Assembly (NCBI GenBank): GCA_009823395.1
Contig: CM020519.1
Coordinates: 15,429,001-15,493,000 of the forward strand
Length of the DNA: 64,000 nucleotides
Origin: Thamnaconus septentrionalis
Lineage: Eukaryota > Chordata > Actinopteri > Tetraodontiformes > Monacanthidae
Direction: 5' to 3'
Below the pieces are notes generated by a model that made no database searches, was not told where the DNA came from, and saw only the letters and a list, made by a program, of their open reading frames with translations. The position numbers and the translations under genes are program-made. This document shows, one piece after another, positions 31,012 through 46,326 of the stretch. The first letter of the stretch is position 1; every line of letters begins with the position of its first letter.

Positions 31012-34000
31012 GTAAAGAAACTTCTAACCCGCCGCTTCTTTTCTTCAGGGGTTTTGTCGATTCGGCTCTCGAAAGTAGCAGCGTTTCTCAACTGGTGGCT
31101 CGCGACCCAAAAAGCCGGTTGCGGAGCTGTTTTGATTGGGTCGTGGCCTCGTGGGATTTTAAAATATAGATGTATTTCTTGAGAAATTGTTGGGCATTTG
31201 GGTGACGCGGTGGCGCAGTGGTTAGCAGCCTGGGACCTTTCTGTGTGGAGTTTGCATGTTCTCCTAAAATCTTGCATGTGAGGTGAATTGTAAACTCTAA
31301 ATTGTCCATAGGTGTGTATGTGAGTGATTGTTTGTCTCTATGTGGCCCTGCAAATGCAGGGTGACACTTGTCCAGGGTGTCACCCTGCCTTCGCCCTATG
31401 ACAGCCAGGATAGACTCCAGCAAACCCCCTTGACCCTGAGCACAGGAAGAAGCGGGTATTAAAAATGGATGGATGTTGGGCATTTATTTTGCAGGACGCA
31501 CAATTCAGTCATTTCAATAATTCATTTACTAGACATGACAGAAAGTGGGCTAGCGTTTTTTTTTTGTATTTTTTGTGGAATAAATTTGAGAGCTGTGGAA
31601 AAAGATTTAGGTCACAACTTCAGCATAAGGAAATAAATGTGGGTCCTGAGACTCCACCAGTTGAGAACCACCGAGTTAAAGGACAGGATACACTCATGCT
31701 GAGTGTGTTATGAAGAATGCCATTTGCCGAAGTGAAACTAGCCTTGGCGTGCAGTTGGGCCGCCAAACTGTGGTGTCACTTTCATTCAACCATCCGCAAA
31801 ATTACGCCCTTCTTTTTTTTTTATATAGTAACTGTTTTGTCTCCAAATAATTGAGTTAGCGCATATGTTTCTCATGATCCTCATCGAGGCAGCGTTCCAT
31901 TCGGGTCAACAGTGCCCAAAGCTATTGGCTCATTGTGAAGGCTCCGCCACACTACTTCACCCTTGTGAATGTTAGTATTACAACAGTGTCTACAAGCAGT
32001 TACTAATTTGTCTTAATTGAAAAAGAGTGCTACTCAAGTATGTCAGAGACCCTTCCTGACCCGTCCGTCACACTAAATCCACACAATGGAGGCTAACTTT
32101 AGCCCATGGCTTTGTGTATTATGTGGACCGGTTGTATTGATTACTATTATGATGATAAGGAAATGTCACAGAGAGTCTTTACACAAAGTGTGCGAATGGT
32201 AAATGTGGGGAGTGTCAATGTTTGGGGAACCACCTTCCTAAAACTTATCTATGCCTGCTGTTTCTCCTGTGTCCTGAATCCAAGTCGTGCCAATGCTGCC
32301 TGAATACTCAGCGCTGTGTCTTCATTACAGTTTCCACTTTTGTATTCACAAGCTTCGACGTGTCTTTGTGTGTCAGTAAAAAAAAAAAAGAGAAAAGAAA
32401 ATGACCTCACCACTGTATTACGCCGGTTGCCAAATGGATCCACAATCTCTGCGCTTCCACTTTTATGTCCAGCTGTGCGCACTCCGCCGAGTCCAGTTGG
32501 CCCTGTTAGCTGAGTCCATGATCTGAATGATGCAGATTTAACTAAGGCAAGAGTTGCTCCACTGCCAGCCAAGCAAACATTAGCCGCAGCCTCAGCCGCT
32601 TATTACACAGCCCGAGATTACAACTCGCAGCAGGTAGCGCGTTGACATGCATAATTCCTTTGATCAACAATACGTAAGTCGATCACTTAAGAATTAAATT
32701 AATGTAAATTTATTAACGAAAAGGCCTTGAATGAAATCAAATCGAGCTTTATATTAGTTTATTCTTCCTGTTCCATATTCTCCCAGATGCTGTTATAAAT
32801 GTATACAGTCAAGTAAACTACTTAGGACAGCCTTGGATCTTTATCGAGGCCAATGGTGTACAACATCACAATTACAAGAAAAAACAGACATTGAAAAAAT
32901 AAGACAGCAAAATAAAATACAGAAAATCAGTTGATTTCTTTCCAATTTGCAAAACTGACAACAAATTTAATCACACAATAAAACAGTAAATGAAACGCTG
33001 AAAGCAATATGTTGGTCAAATTGGTGTTCAACAACAGAAAAAAACAGTTAAATAAGGCCACTTATGCTTAGATACCCTGACTACCCTGACTGCCTATGCT
33101 TTAAACAGTCTGCCTCCTATTTATGGTAACCTAGTGTTTGCCTATATATTAAAAAAAAAGGAACAGCTCCTATTTTTCTTGGACTGCTCACACCCGCCAT
33201 CACTACCAGCTGACCTTCTGGGTTTTTAAACTCTCAGAGCTTCTTTTAGAAGTCTGGCAAGTAAAGTAGTATTTGCTCGCCACAAATGAACTTTATTACT
33301 GCATTTCCAGTGTATTTGCAGTAAGCACACCCCTCTGTCCTGACTTAACGCAGGTAAAAGTAGATTTTTTTTTTCCGTCGAGCACGCGTGCGCTGCCACA
33401 CATGCAACATTCGGGGATACGCACGGTGAAAAATGCCTCCTTTCATTTGTGCCCCTCCCCCAACCCCAGGCCGCAGGGGCAACCCTCATAAATTTGTTAG
33501 AAGCCCGCTTCTATTCTATAGAGCTGCTGTATAAAGAGCTGTCGCTGCCGCATAAAGAGCCGTCTCGCTTACTTCCACTTTCACACGTTGGCAAAGGGCC
33601 AACACATACAAAGTTTCCCATATGGACTTTTCTTCGAGTTGCATGCACTTTTTTTTCACTTCCTGAAATCCAAGTGGGTGAATGGGTGAGGGGGGAAGAA
33701 AAGAGGCTGGGAAAAAAAAAAGGCTGAGTAAGACTCAGATGCAGTAGCAAGAAAAGATACAAAAAATAAAATAAAAAAAAGTATTCTAAAGGAGAGAAGA
33801 GTTGAGAAAAAAGATCTTTGCGGATTTCGGATGATACATTTTTGTGGCATGTCCCTCAGTTTTACGTTTCAGTGGTTTCTATTTATGCATGTTCCTCAAA
33901 AAAAGCCTTTCTCAGTGTTTCAGAATACGTCGGTAGTGTTTTATTCAACTCTGCAGAAATGAGAAGTCATTTTTTCCCTACCTTTTCACAAGAAAACACT

Positions 34001-36266
34001 CATTTCTCAAAATCAGCCCTTTGTGACAAAGAGCCAACAGACTCACTAGCGCCCCCCTCAGGTTAGTGGCGGCAGCCTCGGCCAGGTGTTGGCCGTCCCC
34101 GTCTTCCCGCCATCTTGTTTTTGTCCTCAGACACGTGGAAGTTGCGGCAGCGCTGGTTCCAGCAGAGAGTGTTTGTGCACCGTCCATGCTGTAAACAGAG
34201 GGTTAAACGTGTTGTTTTCTAGAGAGCTCCGGGCCTCGCTTGCATAATTAATTGCGACGCCCAAGCGGAGTTCCACCGCTTTCCGCCATGAGAGATATTT
34301 ATAGGGCAGGTTGTGCCGGCTGCGGCCGAGAGGCTGATGTTTTCCGCGTCTGGCGCCGGGTGAGTTGCGGCCGGGTTGATGATGAACATGATGGCGCAGG
34401 CGCCTGTTGAAAAATCTCTACCTGTTTTAACCAAGACACAAGTTTCCTCCTGGCGGCAACAGGCAGCCTTTGTGGATACGTGTGCGGTTGTTCTTTGTCG
34501 CCTCATTTATCAAAAACACAATTTTTCCCCCAAAATGACGCCCATGGTTCCCAAGTCTTGAGCGCGCTTTAGGAATACAGGCCTCTTTGACTGCACATGA
34601 TTGGGGAAAGTGTGACCACCAGTCTAAACTGTCTGGAGTTTGTTTCTTCAATCAGCTTTCTCTCCCCAACCCCCAAGTTAACTTCATCGACGATTCACTA
34701 AAATCCACAAACAGGCCTCAGTGCTGGTATTGTGAGGTGTGTGAAGATGTAAGTAAGAAGATGATGAGCCTCTCTAGATCCTCGCTAAGAGAGATTTCTT
34801 TTCTGTTGCTTTACGGGTTCCAAACCAACCAACAGCCTCTCTTTTTTGCCATGTACAAAACTACTGCAAGCTGCCTAAAAATCACCTAACGAGGACAAAA
34901 ATAAATTGACGCCGAGTTTCCTAAAGAGATTTGCATCGATGCTGCACCAGTGACAGTGGATTGTATTTTCTGCTTTATAGCAGTGTCCCATCCCAAAAGC
35001 CTCTGCTTTAGAAAAATGAATGGAGTCTTTAACAGATGGATGCGTCAAATAAATCAAGCAGATCGAGGGAATGTTTTTTTTCCTCTGGTGTCGAATTACT
35101 GCAAGGCTATCGGATCAGAAATACAGCTGGTGAGCAATAACTGCAAGCTAAAATGTGACAGGTTGTAGGGCCAGCTTCCTAATACCGTTCATGATCGCAG
35201 TCTTAAATGCAATAAGGTAATACGGTTTGTATATTCAGAGGACGCTTCAGCTGAACGAGCTGAAACTCTCTATCTGAGAGGATTTTTGTGTCTTATCTAA
35301 GGGGTTCAAAAGTTAAAAGTCACATAGAGGCTTTTTATGGGTTCCTACTATTTGTGTGCACAATACAGTGGTTTAACAGATAGTATTTGTATGTTTACCT
35401 CGTATCAAAGTGGAGTGTTTTTGCTACATGAAAAGATAAGACGTTGATCTTACTTTAAACATTTTTGAGGACAACACAATGAAAATCTTATCTGAAAAAA
35501 ATCAATTTCCTTTTCTCTGTGACCTCAATTGACCTTATGCATTCTGTACAAAGTATTGCCTACATTTACATCCAGCCTTTAGTTTTCTCGAGGGCGTGTG
35601 TTAGTGTATTTCAGCCGTCAAACACCTACGGGAAAAATCTAATCCTCAGGTTTTGAAGAATTGTTTCCACAAGGTGCATCGGAGGTAGCATCCTCCTAAC
35701 CTGCAAGTGTTGCTACAATTGTCTTGTATTTAATCCACCATGTAGGCTTTAAGGTTGACATACATTATATGCAGTTGCATAGCTTGCGTAGCTTAAAGTG
35801 TGTATACATCATCTCAAGCCAGCAAGTTGTTGAGTTGAGCAAAACAAAGCTGACGTCCCCTTTGTAGCCGCTTTCCTAACTGCTTGCCATCACCACCTCG
35901 AAAAGAATCCCACCATGAAAGAAATCGTCTGACAACGTCTCAATCCAGAAAAGGTGTTTTTACTCACTGAACCGTTCACACCGCATGAATTAAAAGTCCA
36001 GAATTTGCCTGGTAACATCTAGATAAAAAAAAAAAAAACCTTAACATTAGGGCAGATGAGAACAACTGGAAAAGGGAAGAGAGAGGAGGGGATGGTGAGA
36101 TGGGGTTAAAAGAAAGAGGACAAGCCGTCTGCTGCTGATGGGATCTTCTTCTGCCTGCCTCGTTTCCAGTCTGGTTACTTAGCAACTGCAGTGGCCTGAA
36201 ATAACCTGCCCGGAGACAGAAATAGACCAAAGATATACAGTATGGCCAGAGCAGCTAGTGTGTGTG

Positions 36267-36307
<41 letters not shown>

Positions 36308-38206
36308 CTTGCAAATATGGCATGATGAGATGATAAGCACCGGGATACATTTTAAACCAGTGAGGACATTTTCTCAGAGAGAGAGAACAGCTCGGCTGTT
36401 TTCCTCTCCACGTTCTCATTAAAGTTGAGGTTGAAAGCCCCTGTGTGAGGGTGAGGTGGTGTGAACTGAGGTCAGGCTAAGGTCAGCCTCAGGGGGGCTA
36501 GCATAATGTTTTTTGGCCAACGGAGAACGAACGAAAGCCAACGTCAGTCCTCACACAGACAGAATGTCTCCCCGCGTGATGGCTTCGCTCGTACGTCGGC
36601 TCATTCATAGTGGGATCTTCTTATTTAGCAACCCACGCTGGCGTAAATAGGACAAGGCCTGCTGGTGGGAAGATAAAAAGGTTTTAATTGCTGCAATACG
36701 TCATCGGGGGGGTGTTTGTGTTACCTCATTTTCTGTTCACGGTGCAGTTTTCGCATGATGTGATTACGTTGGCATCGTTTCATTCAGGATTCATCCTTAT
36801 TTCTAAAACAAAACCTGAATATTGGAGGCGTTCGGAAGCTTTTTTTTGTATTATTTACTCATATATGGAAAAATCACCAGGAAAAAGATTTAGAAATCAC
36901 CACATTTGCTTTTAATTGTTTTAGACAGCGACAGCTTTTCTTGTTTATTTTACAATCAAACATTGGAAGACTGCAATAGAAACTCAGCAGACAACTGAAC
37001 AAGTATGATGAACCTTATCCTCCCAGTCATTTGAAACCAGAGATAGTCCACGCTATCTAGGTTGATCTTCTAATTTAATGACACTGTTTTTTGTAATACA
37101 TAGTTTTTCCCATGATTGTGTAACATTGCTGATTTCGTCATTCGCCACAGCAGCAGACGCAGAAGCACATGGGCCGCAGTCCTCCCAGCGTCTTGTGCCA
37201 CGCTGATCACCACACAAATGACATTAGAGTGTTTTGTCAGCATGGCGGCCCTATCAGAGACAGTTGCTAAGCAGTTTCCGTGCCTTGGTAACCGCTCCCC
37301 TGTCACGGAGGCAGGCAGTTCAGTGGGGAAGGTTGAAGACTGCAGGAGGCCCAGAGGTTGAAAATTGAGAGCAAGGACAAGGACAGATGTGATTAGTGAA
37401 GCAAAAACAAACATTTTATTAGTGAGGTTGTTATTTTACAAATGACACCGGCAGCCACGTAGAGACAAGACACTGTCAGTTTCGGCGTAAGTGCAGTTCA
37501 TTATACTTCAAAGGTTGGAGTTCAACCGAGTGTGGCAGAGCCTTCAGTTTGTACGTTTCAACAGCTTTAAACTCACCTCAGTATCACAAAATGAGCAAAA
37601 TATGAGACAGCTCTGAGGGAATATCATATGTGAATAATATCCACTAATATCTCTATTTCCATCCGGACGTGAAGATTTTTATTTCCTCTTTATTTCAAAG
37701 ACATAAAGGGGATTTTCCACCTTATAAGAAATAAAATGAAAGTCAAAATATCTTAAAATATGATTGTGTATGCAAAAGAAATTGAAATGTCCCCAATATA
37801 ACCAAAACATTGAAAAATATATCAGATCTCTTTGCACTCTTTTGTAATCTTTGGCCTCCTGCTATTTTCTTGAGACTAAAACAAGACCTGAAAACGACCT
37901 TCTCTCCCAAACTAAAGAGCCGCGTCCATCAAACCCAACTGCGACAACCCTACAGTCTCACTAACTCAAAGAAAATGAGACCTTAGATATTGAAAAATCT
38001 GTTCAAAAAACTGGATCATGTCTTTGTTGAATCAACCAACACTTGAGCAAGTTGAGTTGATTGTACCGTCACACATTCTATTAGCACGAACCACTGCTGT
38101 ACATTCAACGTTTCCTTGTTCCCGTCAGCACTACAAGAGTCTGATAACTTACCCTCAGTGGCCCATTTATTAAATCAGTGTTAAGGCAGTGGAGCAGAGT
38201 AGAGAT

Positions 38207-38272
<66 letters not shown>

Positions 38273-41200
38273 CTAAAATATGGATAAAGTGAATAAAATT
38301 CAAATACTTACGTGATGTTTCCCCTCTATTTTTGACCCAGTGTATATTTAGCATGGATCTGGGTCTCTCCGTGATTCATTGTTGCCCAGAGCTGGTGTAA
38401 AAATAGAAAGTGAGCACTAAAATGGGTTTGTTTCAAACTTCTTCTTTTTTTTCTCAGAGTTTTAGGCAAAATGTCACCGATCAAACCCAAAGTAAACATT
38501 CTAACGTGCCGCCGCCGTCTGTCATGTCAGCATGATTGTGATGATGTTGTGTGTTATAAAAGTGATATGCAGTTTATGCAGATTTGCTGTACATTGTGTT
38601 TAAAAAATGTAATATTTCTCCATTTAATGCCTACAAATGCATCACTGGCTTCCTATTGACGTGTTTTGTCGTACGAAATGTTGAAAATCTTCATTTGGAA
38701 GTTGCTGTAAAACAGCATCCAGACTTCCAGACGCTATCGGTGCCACCTGACAGTGTGTTTCCCGTGTGTGATTGGCCCAGAGTGAAGATGGAGCCGACCA
38801 GGACAGTCCGGAGGAGGGGACTCCCGCCAGCCCCCGGAACAAGCGCAGAGTAGGTCGCCCTGGCAGGAAACGCAAACAGCTGCTTCCTGTGAGTCCTGCA
38901 CTTGCAGACCGGTGTCGGTATTTACACGCCTCTCCCTCGATCCCTTTCGACTCTGTTCCGCCCAAGCGGGACACCTACAACATGCACGTGCACCTGCTCG
39001 TTGCCGCGTGGCAAACAAACGCGAGCTCAGATCTCAACTCGTGACGACGCAGGTTGAGGTTGGTTTGAGATGTGATACGTGAGCGCCGTCCTCCTCCGAG
39101 CGGCTTTGCTTGTTTCTTCTTCTTGAGAGTTATCGATCCAGTCTATGTTTTTGCTTCCAATATGTTACAGCACATAACAGGCGTGGGCAAACTATGGCCC
39201 GGGGGCCATATGTGGCCTGTCAAATGTTTTTAATCGGGCCCACAGAAGAAGAAATGATATTAATACCAAGTAAGTGATAAAATGGCTGTATTTCAGCCAT
39301 TTTTACAGCGTTTTAAGAGTCATTTCAATAAAAAGCTAAACACCATCGGGCTTTAAAACAAAAAGTGTCTTATTCAATTGACACTAAAGCACTTTATATT
39401 TTTTTTCTTATGAGTTGGGTCTATAAAACACTCCGTCCATCTGCTCCTGCTCCAGCCCCTCTGTCAAATTTTAAAACTCATTGTGGCCCACGAGTCAAAA
39501 GGTTTGCCCACCCCTGGTCGATAAACTTGCCCTTGCTTCTTCTATACAGACGCACTCCATCCATGACTCATGCATCCAAAAAAACACAGCTAACGCAGCT
39601 TTGGACACTAAGCTAAGACACATACTGCCTGTATCAGTATTTTAAAAATGATTTGCAGATCACATTTCCTCCAGCAAATGCATTTATGCTTGATATGTAT
39701 GTCTTTGAAAATATCAGTCATTTTAATTTAGTAATAGTAAAGGTTAAATGTTTAATATTTTTGAGATTTTGAGAAGAAACAGGTTACAAATGGTCACATT
39801 TTAGATTTTTCGCTCACCCTCCCGAGCTTGCCAGTGAACTACAGTGGCCTGCCTACACAACATGAATAACTCATCCACCTTTATCTCCCTTGGCTTATAT
39901 GAGGATTCAAGCGTTCACCCTAATTATGAAATGTGCTGTCATGCAGGCTGGACTGTCCACACCAGGCTTCCTTAGAAATATGACCAAACCAAATTACTTT
40001 TATTGTACCACGACTATACACTTTTATACATTTATTTATGGGCAAATTATATATCATAAATCAGACCAAATTTTACACACTGGACCTTCAAGTCAGTAAG
40101 TCAGTCAGGGACCCACTTAGACATTTTTTAACTAAGTTTTGTTTCTCTATGTGTATTTTGTTCTTCTACTGTCAGAGCCGTACTGCCATTGGTGGCATGA
40201 GCCCAGTTTCCTCAGAGTATAAGAAGGTCCCAAGTTTGAATCCGGGCCTCATGGCCTTTTTGTGTATCAATTGCATCTTCAGCGACAGAAAGATCTGAAT
40301 CTGGTCCTATGGCAGCCACACATTGGCCGCTCACTGCTCACTGCTCCTTAGAAGATAATGGGTCAAACACTTAAAAATGATGACAAATGTCCAAATTCAT
40401 CAGCTATCAAAGCAGCATTAATACGGTTCATGTGTCAAACCATACTGGTTTATTTCCTTTCGTTGCTTCCTTTCAAGGCCATTCTGTTTCTCCTTGCTTC
40501 TCTCTTGTTTCTTCCATCCTCCAGTGACTCACCATTTGTGTTTGTGTGTTTTTGCATTTTATGCTGATCACACAAATCCTTGCAGATCTGATTATTGAGT
40601 CAGCTACCATGTACTGCAGTTCACTACTTCTGTTTCTGAGTGAAGCAGATCCCGACATGGTCGGCGCACCCACAATCAATCTGATAAACTTCACGCACTC
40701 AACTCGCAAACAGACACACGTTCACGCAAATATATAACGCACTGGGCTGGCAACACGCAACGACAGCGTGTTTGTGTTGTAGCGTGTGTCGGGAGAAGTC
40801 CAAATATTTATAAACTGTCTCGCCAGTAACAAATAGCCGGGCTAGTGTTAGAAATAGTAGCGAGAGCAGTTGCAGTCGGAGACGCAGCACTTCCTGCCGA
40901 TCACTTGTTTGTTTTTTTAGCAGCACGGTGGGCAACAGTGTTTAGCTTGCAGCACATGTCCCAAATTGTGTCCATTGGGGGGATTTAAAAAAAATTAAAA
41001 AATCTGTGTATCATGCCACATACCTGCGTGTGTTCTGGTTGATATCATCCTGAGGACAAAAATAGATTCATGTGGATGTAATTCCTCAGTATTAACCCGC
41101 CTGATTCAGAGAGCCGCGGACTAAAGAGGTGTGGCGCAGCCACGTCTGTTGTCAGGAGTCGACGGACTGCCTGGCCGACCGCTGCTGGAAGGAAACTGGA

Positions 41201-41582
41201 CACCAGCTAGTGAATGTAAGCTTAAAAAAAAAGTGGAGAGAGAAATAGAGTGTGTAGCGAGTGCTGGCAGACAGGCAGTCAAGGGGCTTTAAATACACAA
41301 CTGGCTGCGTTACAGATGAGGTGCAGTCCAGTATCCTTTTCCACTATTCAAGCAACTTATGCAATCACTTTTTAGACTTTTTTTTCTGAACATCTGGAAG
41401 TTGTTGTTCTTATTATCATGATCATTATTATCATTATTCATCCATCTTCTATATCTACATCTTCTATATATGCTGTAGACGATCCCAGCTGCCATAGGGC
41501 GAAGGCAGGGTGACACCCCTGTCAAGTCGCCAGTTCATTTTAGGGCCTCAAAGAAAGACAAACAACCATTCACACTCTCTCG

Positions 41583-41616
<34 letters not shown>

Positions 41617-44600
41617 ACCCTACATACAAGAGTTCCCAAATTTGCCTCACATGCATGTTTTTTGGATTGTGTGGAGAACCCAACACAGACACAGAAACGT
41701 GCAGAGTCCACCCAGAAAGGCCCCAGGTCCGAGGATCTGACCACTGCCCCTCCGTGTCACCCTATTATTATACATTTTTTACCATAATTAGCTTTACTCA
41801 GGGCTGCATAAGTCATCGAGTGGTACAGAAGGCCTTGTTGTCAATACACAAGCTGTAAAAAAAGTATGCACATCTCCAACAACGAGCACAAAATGTAAGA
41901 TTCATCATTTATTCCAATTTGTTGATATTAAATCAGTACAATTGTACAAAATGTAAAAATCCAAAAGCCAAGATATAGAATAGTAGCACTATGAATGCGA
42001 ATTCATTAGAACAAGTACGTCTAATGTACTAGAGACTAGGAGAGGTCAGGGTTCCCATTACCTGTTATAGTCAGTAAAGTGGTGATACTGAACTATTTTA
42101 TCAATATCATCATAGTATCTCATTATCATAGTAGAAGTGTATTTTGTGTCTTTGTATCTTTGCACTGTTGCAGGAATACTAATGTAGCCTGTAAAGGTGC
42201 GTCGGCCACTGTGATGGCAGTGCAAACAACGCAGGATCATCACAACACATTATTATCTCATAGTCATCTGTTTACCTGCTAATGTGCTATTTCTGCTTTT
42301 CATACAAAGAAACACACACACACACATGCATGCACAGTGTGTAGTCTGTCCGGAGAAAGACTTTAGTGCGGTGTTGAAAGTCATATTAGGACAGACAGGG
42401 TGAGAACCAGTTGTGATGAAGGCACGTTCTGTAGAGTGACATGTGAAAGTGGGTTGGATGAGTTACCCATAAATATTCTATGATCCACCTCTTGTTTCCT
42501 CTCTGTGTTTTTGGCTGATATTAAGATTGAGGGTTTTTTTTTTTTATTATTATTTTCCTCCCCCCATCTGCATCACAGCTGTGTGTATGTGTGTGTATGT
42601 GGCTTTTCCTTGAACACTTCCAAGCAGTTGAGAGTACAGTCGAGTGCTTTCTCTGCATTTACAGTGATGATGTCACATGAAAAATACTTTACAATCACAG
42701 ACTAAATAGAATGAGAGCAACTAATATGACTTCTCACTTCAGCGCACTCTCACAGCAAATCGTGAACACGAATGTGAATGAGTGTGAGTATGTGAACACA
42801 CGTGTGTGTGACTGGCTGTGAGAACGACTGAAGGCATAAAATGAAGAATTGACTGTCCTCTGATTTTTGACAAACGTTTGATTTCCACTAGAAATACCTT
42901 CATGAGGGAATATTTAATAAATATAAATAGATAGTTCATCCGTTGCAGAGAATGACTTTTTTATTTGCTTTGCAAGCACTGTCTTGCATGATACATTTTT
43001 TTTCATTGTGTCACTAGTGTCAGTCTCAATCTGTATGTTGTGTTTTTGCAGTAAATTGTGACATACATTCTACTCCTATGTTGAACCCCTGAGGGCTGCA
43101 AGTGCACCAATCATGTTTCATCACTGTTCCACCTCCGTCTATCACATCATCTTTCATGTCAATTATTTTCAACACGTTTTGCAATCTGTCACACTGGTTT
43201 TATAACAGCCGCGATGCATTTCGCGTACCGCACGCTGGATGCTCGCTGTACGTAAAGCCGCTGTGACTGCTCATACAGTATTATTATTTTCCAGCGTTTT
43301 ATTGTTTTATTGTTTGCCACATCCTGTTCTCTATAAAAGCCACCCCTCGGGTATCATAAGGAATTTGGAACGTGACTTGGAGTCGGTGAAGCCAGGTACT
43401 TTCCACACCGCAGGCCCTGTCGTGCAAGATTAGTGTTAGATATCGAGAGAACGCGCAGTCGTTCCAAAATGACAAACAAAAATCACCAATTGTTGGCGGA
43501 GGAGGCGTTTGTGTGAGTCCAACCCTGATTTTTTTTTTTAAGCACTGTAAAGTTCGTTCTTAACGGAATTTAAAGCTGCACCGAGTGAAACCCTCTTGGC
43601 GGTCACAAATCAGCACTTTGGTCTGTCAGGCCTTAAATAAAAGCAGAACTGATGCACCTGCGCTCTCAACAGGAAGTGTACAAGCGGCGTACACAAGCTG
43701 ACTCTACATTTCCTGTTTAGTGCTAGATGGTAGAGAGGCAAAGTGCCTGAAGAACGTGGAAACTTAAAATCCAAAGACATCCAGGTACTTCTCTCAGGAT
43801 TTGGCGGACCAAACCGAGGCTGATTTGGATTTACATTCGACATGTGACCTAAAAGATGACTGCAAGTCCAGATTCCTCTGTTTCGGCTGAATGTGTAAGT
43901 AGTCAGTTGTTTGCTTAAATGTTAGCAGTAGTAGCCGATTTAGTTTGAGGCTTTTCAGGCGCTTTGTGTTTAAAAAGAAGCTTAAAGCAGCTTTAAGTTC
44001 CGTTTGGGAATTCTAATATCACATCGAGGGTGTGTGGCTTTTCCCAAAACTGCCACATATGTGCTTGTTTTAATTTAAGTAAAAGCTTCATCTCGGGTAA
44101 ATGCTACCATTATTTTTGGTTGCTTCGTGCTCATTGTGTAAGTTTTTACACTGATTTCCAACACTTGAAAAGTGTTGAAATTGAGTTGTATGCTTTTAAT
44201 CTGTATGCTGTATCTGTTTTTAAGTTTGACTATAGTTTTTAATGCTTCCTGCCGTGTATGATGAGATGCTATCTTCGGAAATGTAATTTTCTAGACATGT
44301 TACATGACCCTTTTTACAGTTTGTCTCCCACTGTTATGAGAGCAAGTTGATTTTCACTCATACAAGACAAATATATTGTTTTTTTTATTGAGAAGAGAAT
44401 GTGTAATGTACGCATGAAGAAAATTAAGAGCCAACAGGTTGTCATCTACGTTTATCAAAAAAAGAAAAAAAAATCACATGAAAAATTTGTTTAGTTTTAA
44501 ACCTTTGGAACGTTTTTTACTTCATTGCAATGATATATTCTGGGGTTAAAATTCTCAACATCCCTTACCCTCTTGCAAAGGATGCCCTTGTGCTTCCTTT

Positions 44601-46295
44601 GCCTTAATGCCTTTAGCTTAGCAGCACATTCTAGTTTTCTAGACAGTCTAACAAGCTCAGGCCAAGATAAAATTTCATCCTATATTTTGTTCATTGGCAA
44701 CTATTCACCTTTGAATTATAAAAAAAAACCCAGCTATACAGTGCTACAATTCAGTATGTTCATGTACTTCGTTAAGGCAAGTCTATTTGCACTGCTAAAT
44801 TAGCCTAAAGCAAAACTAATATTTCACAGAGCGACATGAGCCAAATAAATGGGACCCAAAACTGCACCCGCTTTGTTTTCCGTTATTTTTCATATCAATA
44901 ATAAATGCACTATTGTCTTCAACTCATACCACCTTTATCAAATTGGCAACTATTCAGCCCCCACTGCTAATTTTTGCTAACAGTAGCCGTATGTAGCGAG
45001 AAGTCCAGCCGTTTTTTTTGGCGCTTTTCTTTGTCACCAACAAACTCGTAAATGGAGTGATTAAAGAAATCATAATACATCTTTACATAATTGCACTTAT
45101 TTCCCAAGAGGTCAAGAAGGAAGACTTCCAACCACCAAGTTGTTTCTGTTCCAACAGCGTTAAATGTGCACACTGGTGTCATAAAGGTTGCCCCGAGGCA
45201 CTTGGTCACCTTTTAGTGCGTTTAGAGTTTTATGGGCATTCTCACCTGCTCATTACAGCCTTTGTGAGCTTGTTCACCCTAACTAGTGTTAGTCTGGCCT
45301 TTGAGTTTTACATGCACCCTTGGTCCGAGCCGTCTAAACTACTGATCTGTAAAGTCTTTCTACCTGATAGCAACACACACATAAAAATCCAGCGGGGGCC
45401 TTGTTGCAGGGACATAAAGTGTTGCATCATTAATGCTGGTGAGCGATGGGAATGGATGCAGTATATGACAGCTCCAATACTTAGGAGCATGAATGTTTTA
45501 AAAGCCTGATATTTCCAAGTTATTAGGTTGTTGTACATGAAGTGTGATTACACTGTAATTTTACCCATACTCAGCCTCAAGTGAAAAACAGAATTTTTCA
45601 GTCTCATTTCTCATCTGGATAATTTATTGGCTGTGGGAGCAGCATAAATATCGTTGCTGGTGGCGTACAATACAGTAGGTATCTCCGTTGCTGTATTGCA
45701 GGAGCCCTAAAATTCTTTTGCGCATTCATTTGTTTTATTTGTATGTGCGCATCACGTTAACTTGAGTTTGATGATTGAAGACAGCAGCCAGTGCGCTGCT
45801 TTTCCGGGCCTAACTTGTGTTCGATCTTTCTCCTAGGAGATGGCGACCTCTGACCCCTGCGCAAACGCTCCCCCGACCCCACCAGAGGAACTAGAGCCCT
45901 CCCCGACTCCCCGCAAGAAACGGGGACGTCGGAAACTAGAACACACTGAGAAAAATAAGGGTAAGTATTCTGACGCCTGAAACCCAGTGGTTAAACTTCT
46001 CAGCTTTTTCCATACTCGTACTTGTAAAATACGTGCCGATACCACAGCACCGTTACCAGTTCTATATGTATGTATATGACAATTTTGTTAAATTTGTGTT
46101 TGTACTGCAGTGACAGTCACCATGTTCTAGAAAGACATGCTGTGGAATGTTGTTCAAATAACAGAACATCAAAGTACTTCTATAATGTGTAATGGCCTTA
46201 TGAAGCACTCAGTATCATATCGGAGAGTACTGAAATGCAAGTAGCTCTACTTGTTCTGTAAAGAAGTGGTATCGGTGCATCACTAGGTTTATGGT

Positions 46296-46326
<31 letters not shown>

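Noticed and set aside
30687..31277. 196-codon open frame on the minus strand
   Set aside because: It overlaps dnmt3a exon 1 and two repeats in antisense; an accidental frame over GC-rich coding sequence.
38206..38271. Possible regulatory GAGA-factor array
   Set aside because: A pure AG microsatellite with no other supporting signal is best explained as slippage.
45018..45509. 163-codon open frame on the plus strand in a dnmt3a intron
   Set aside because: No recognisable domain, no promoter or splice support, and ordinary intron composition. Kept only as a note; RNA evidence would be needed.
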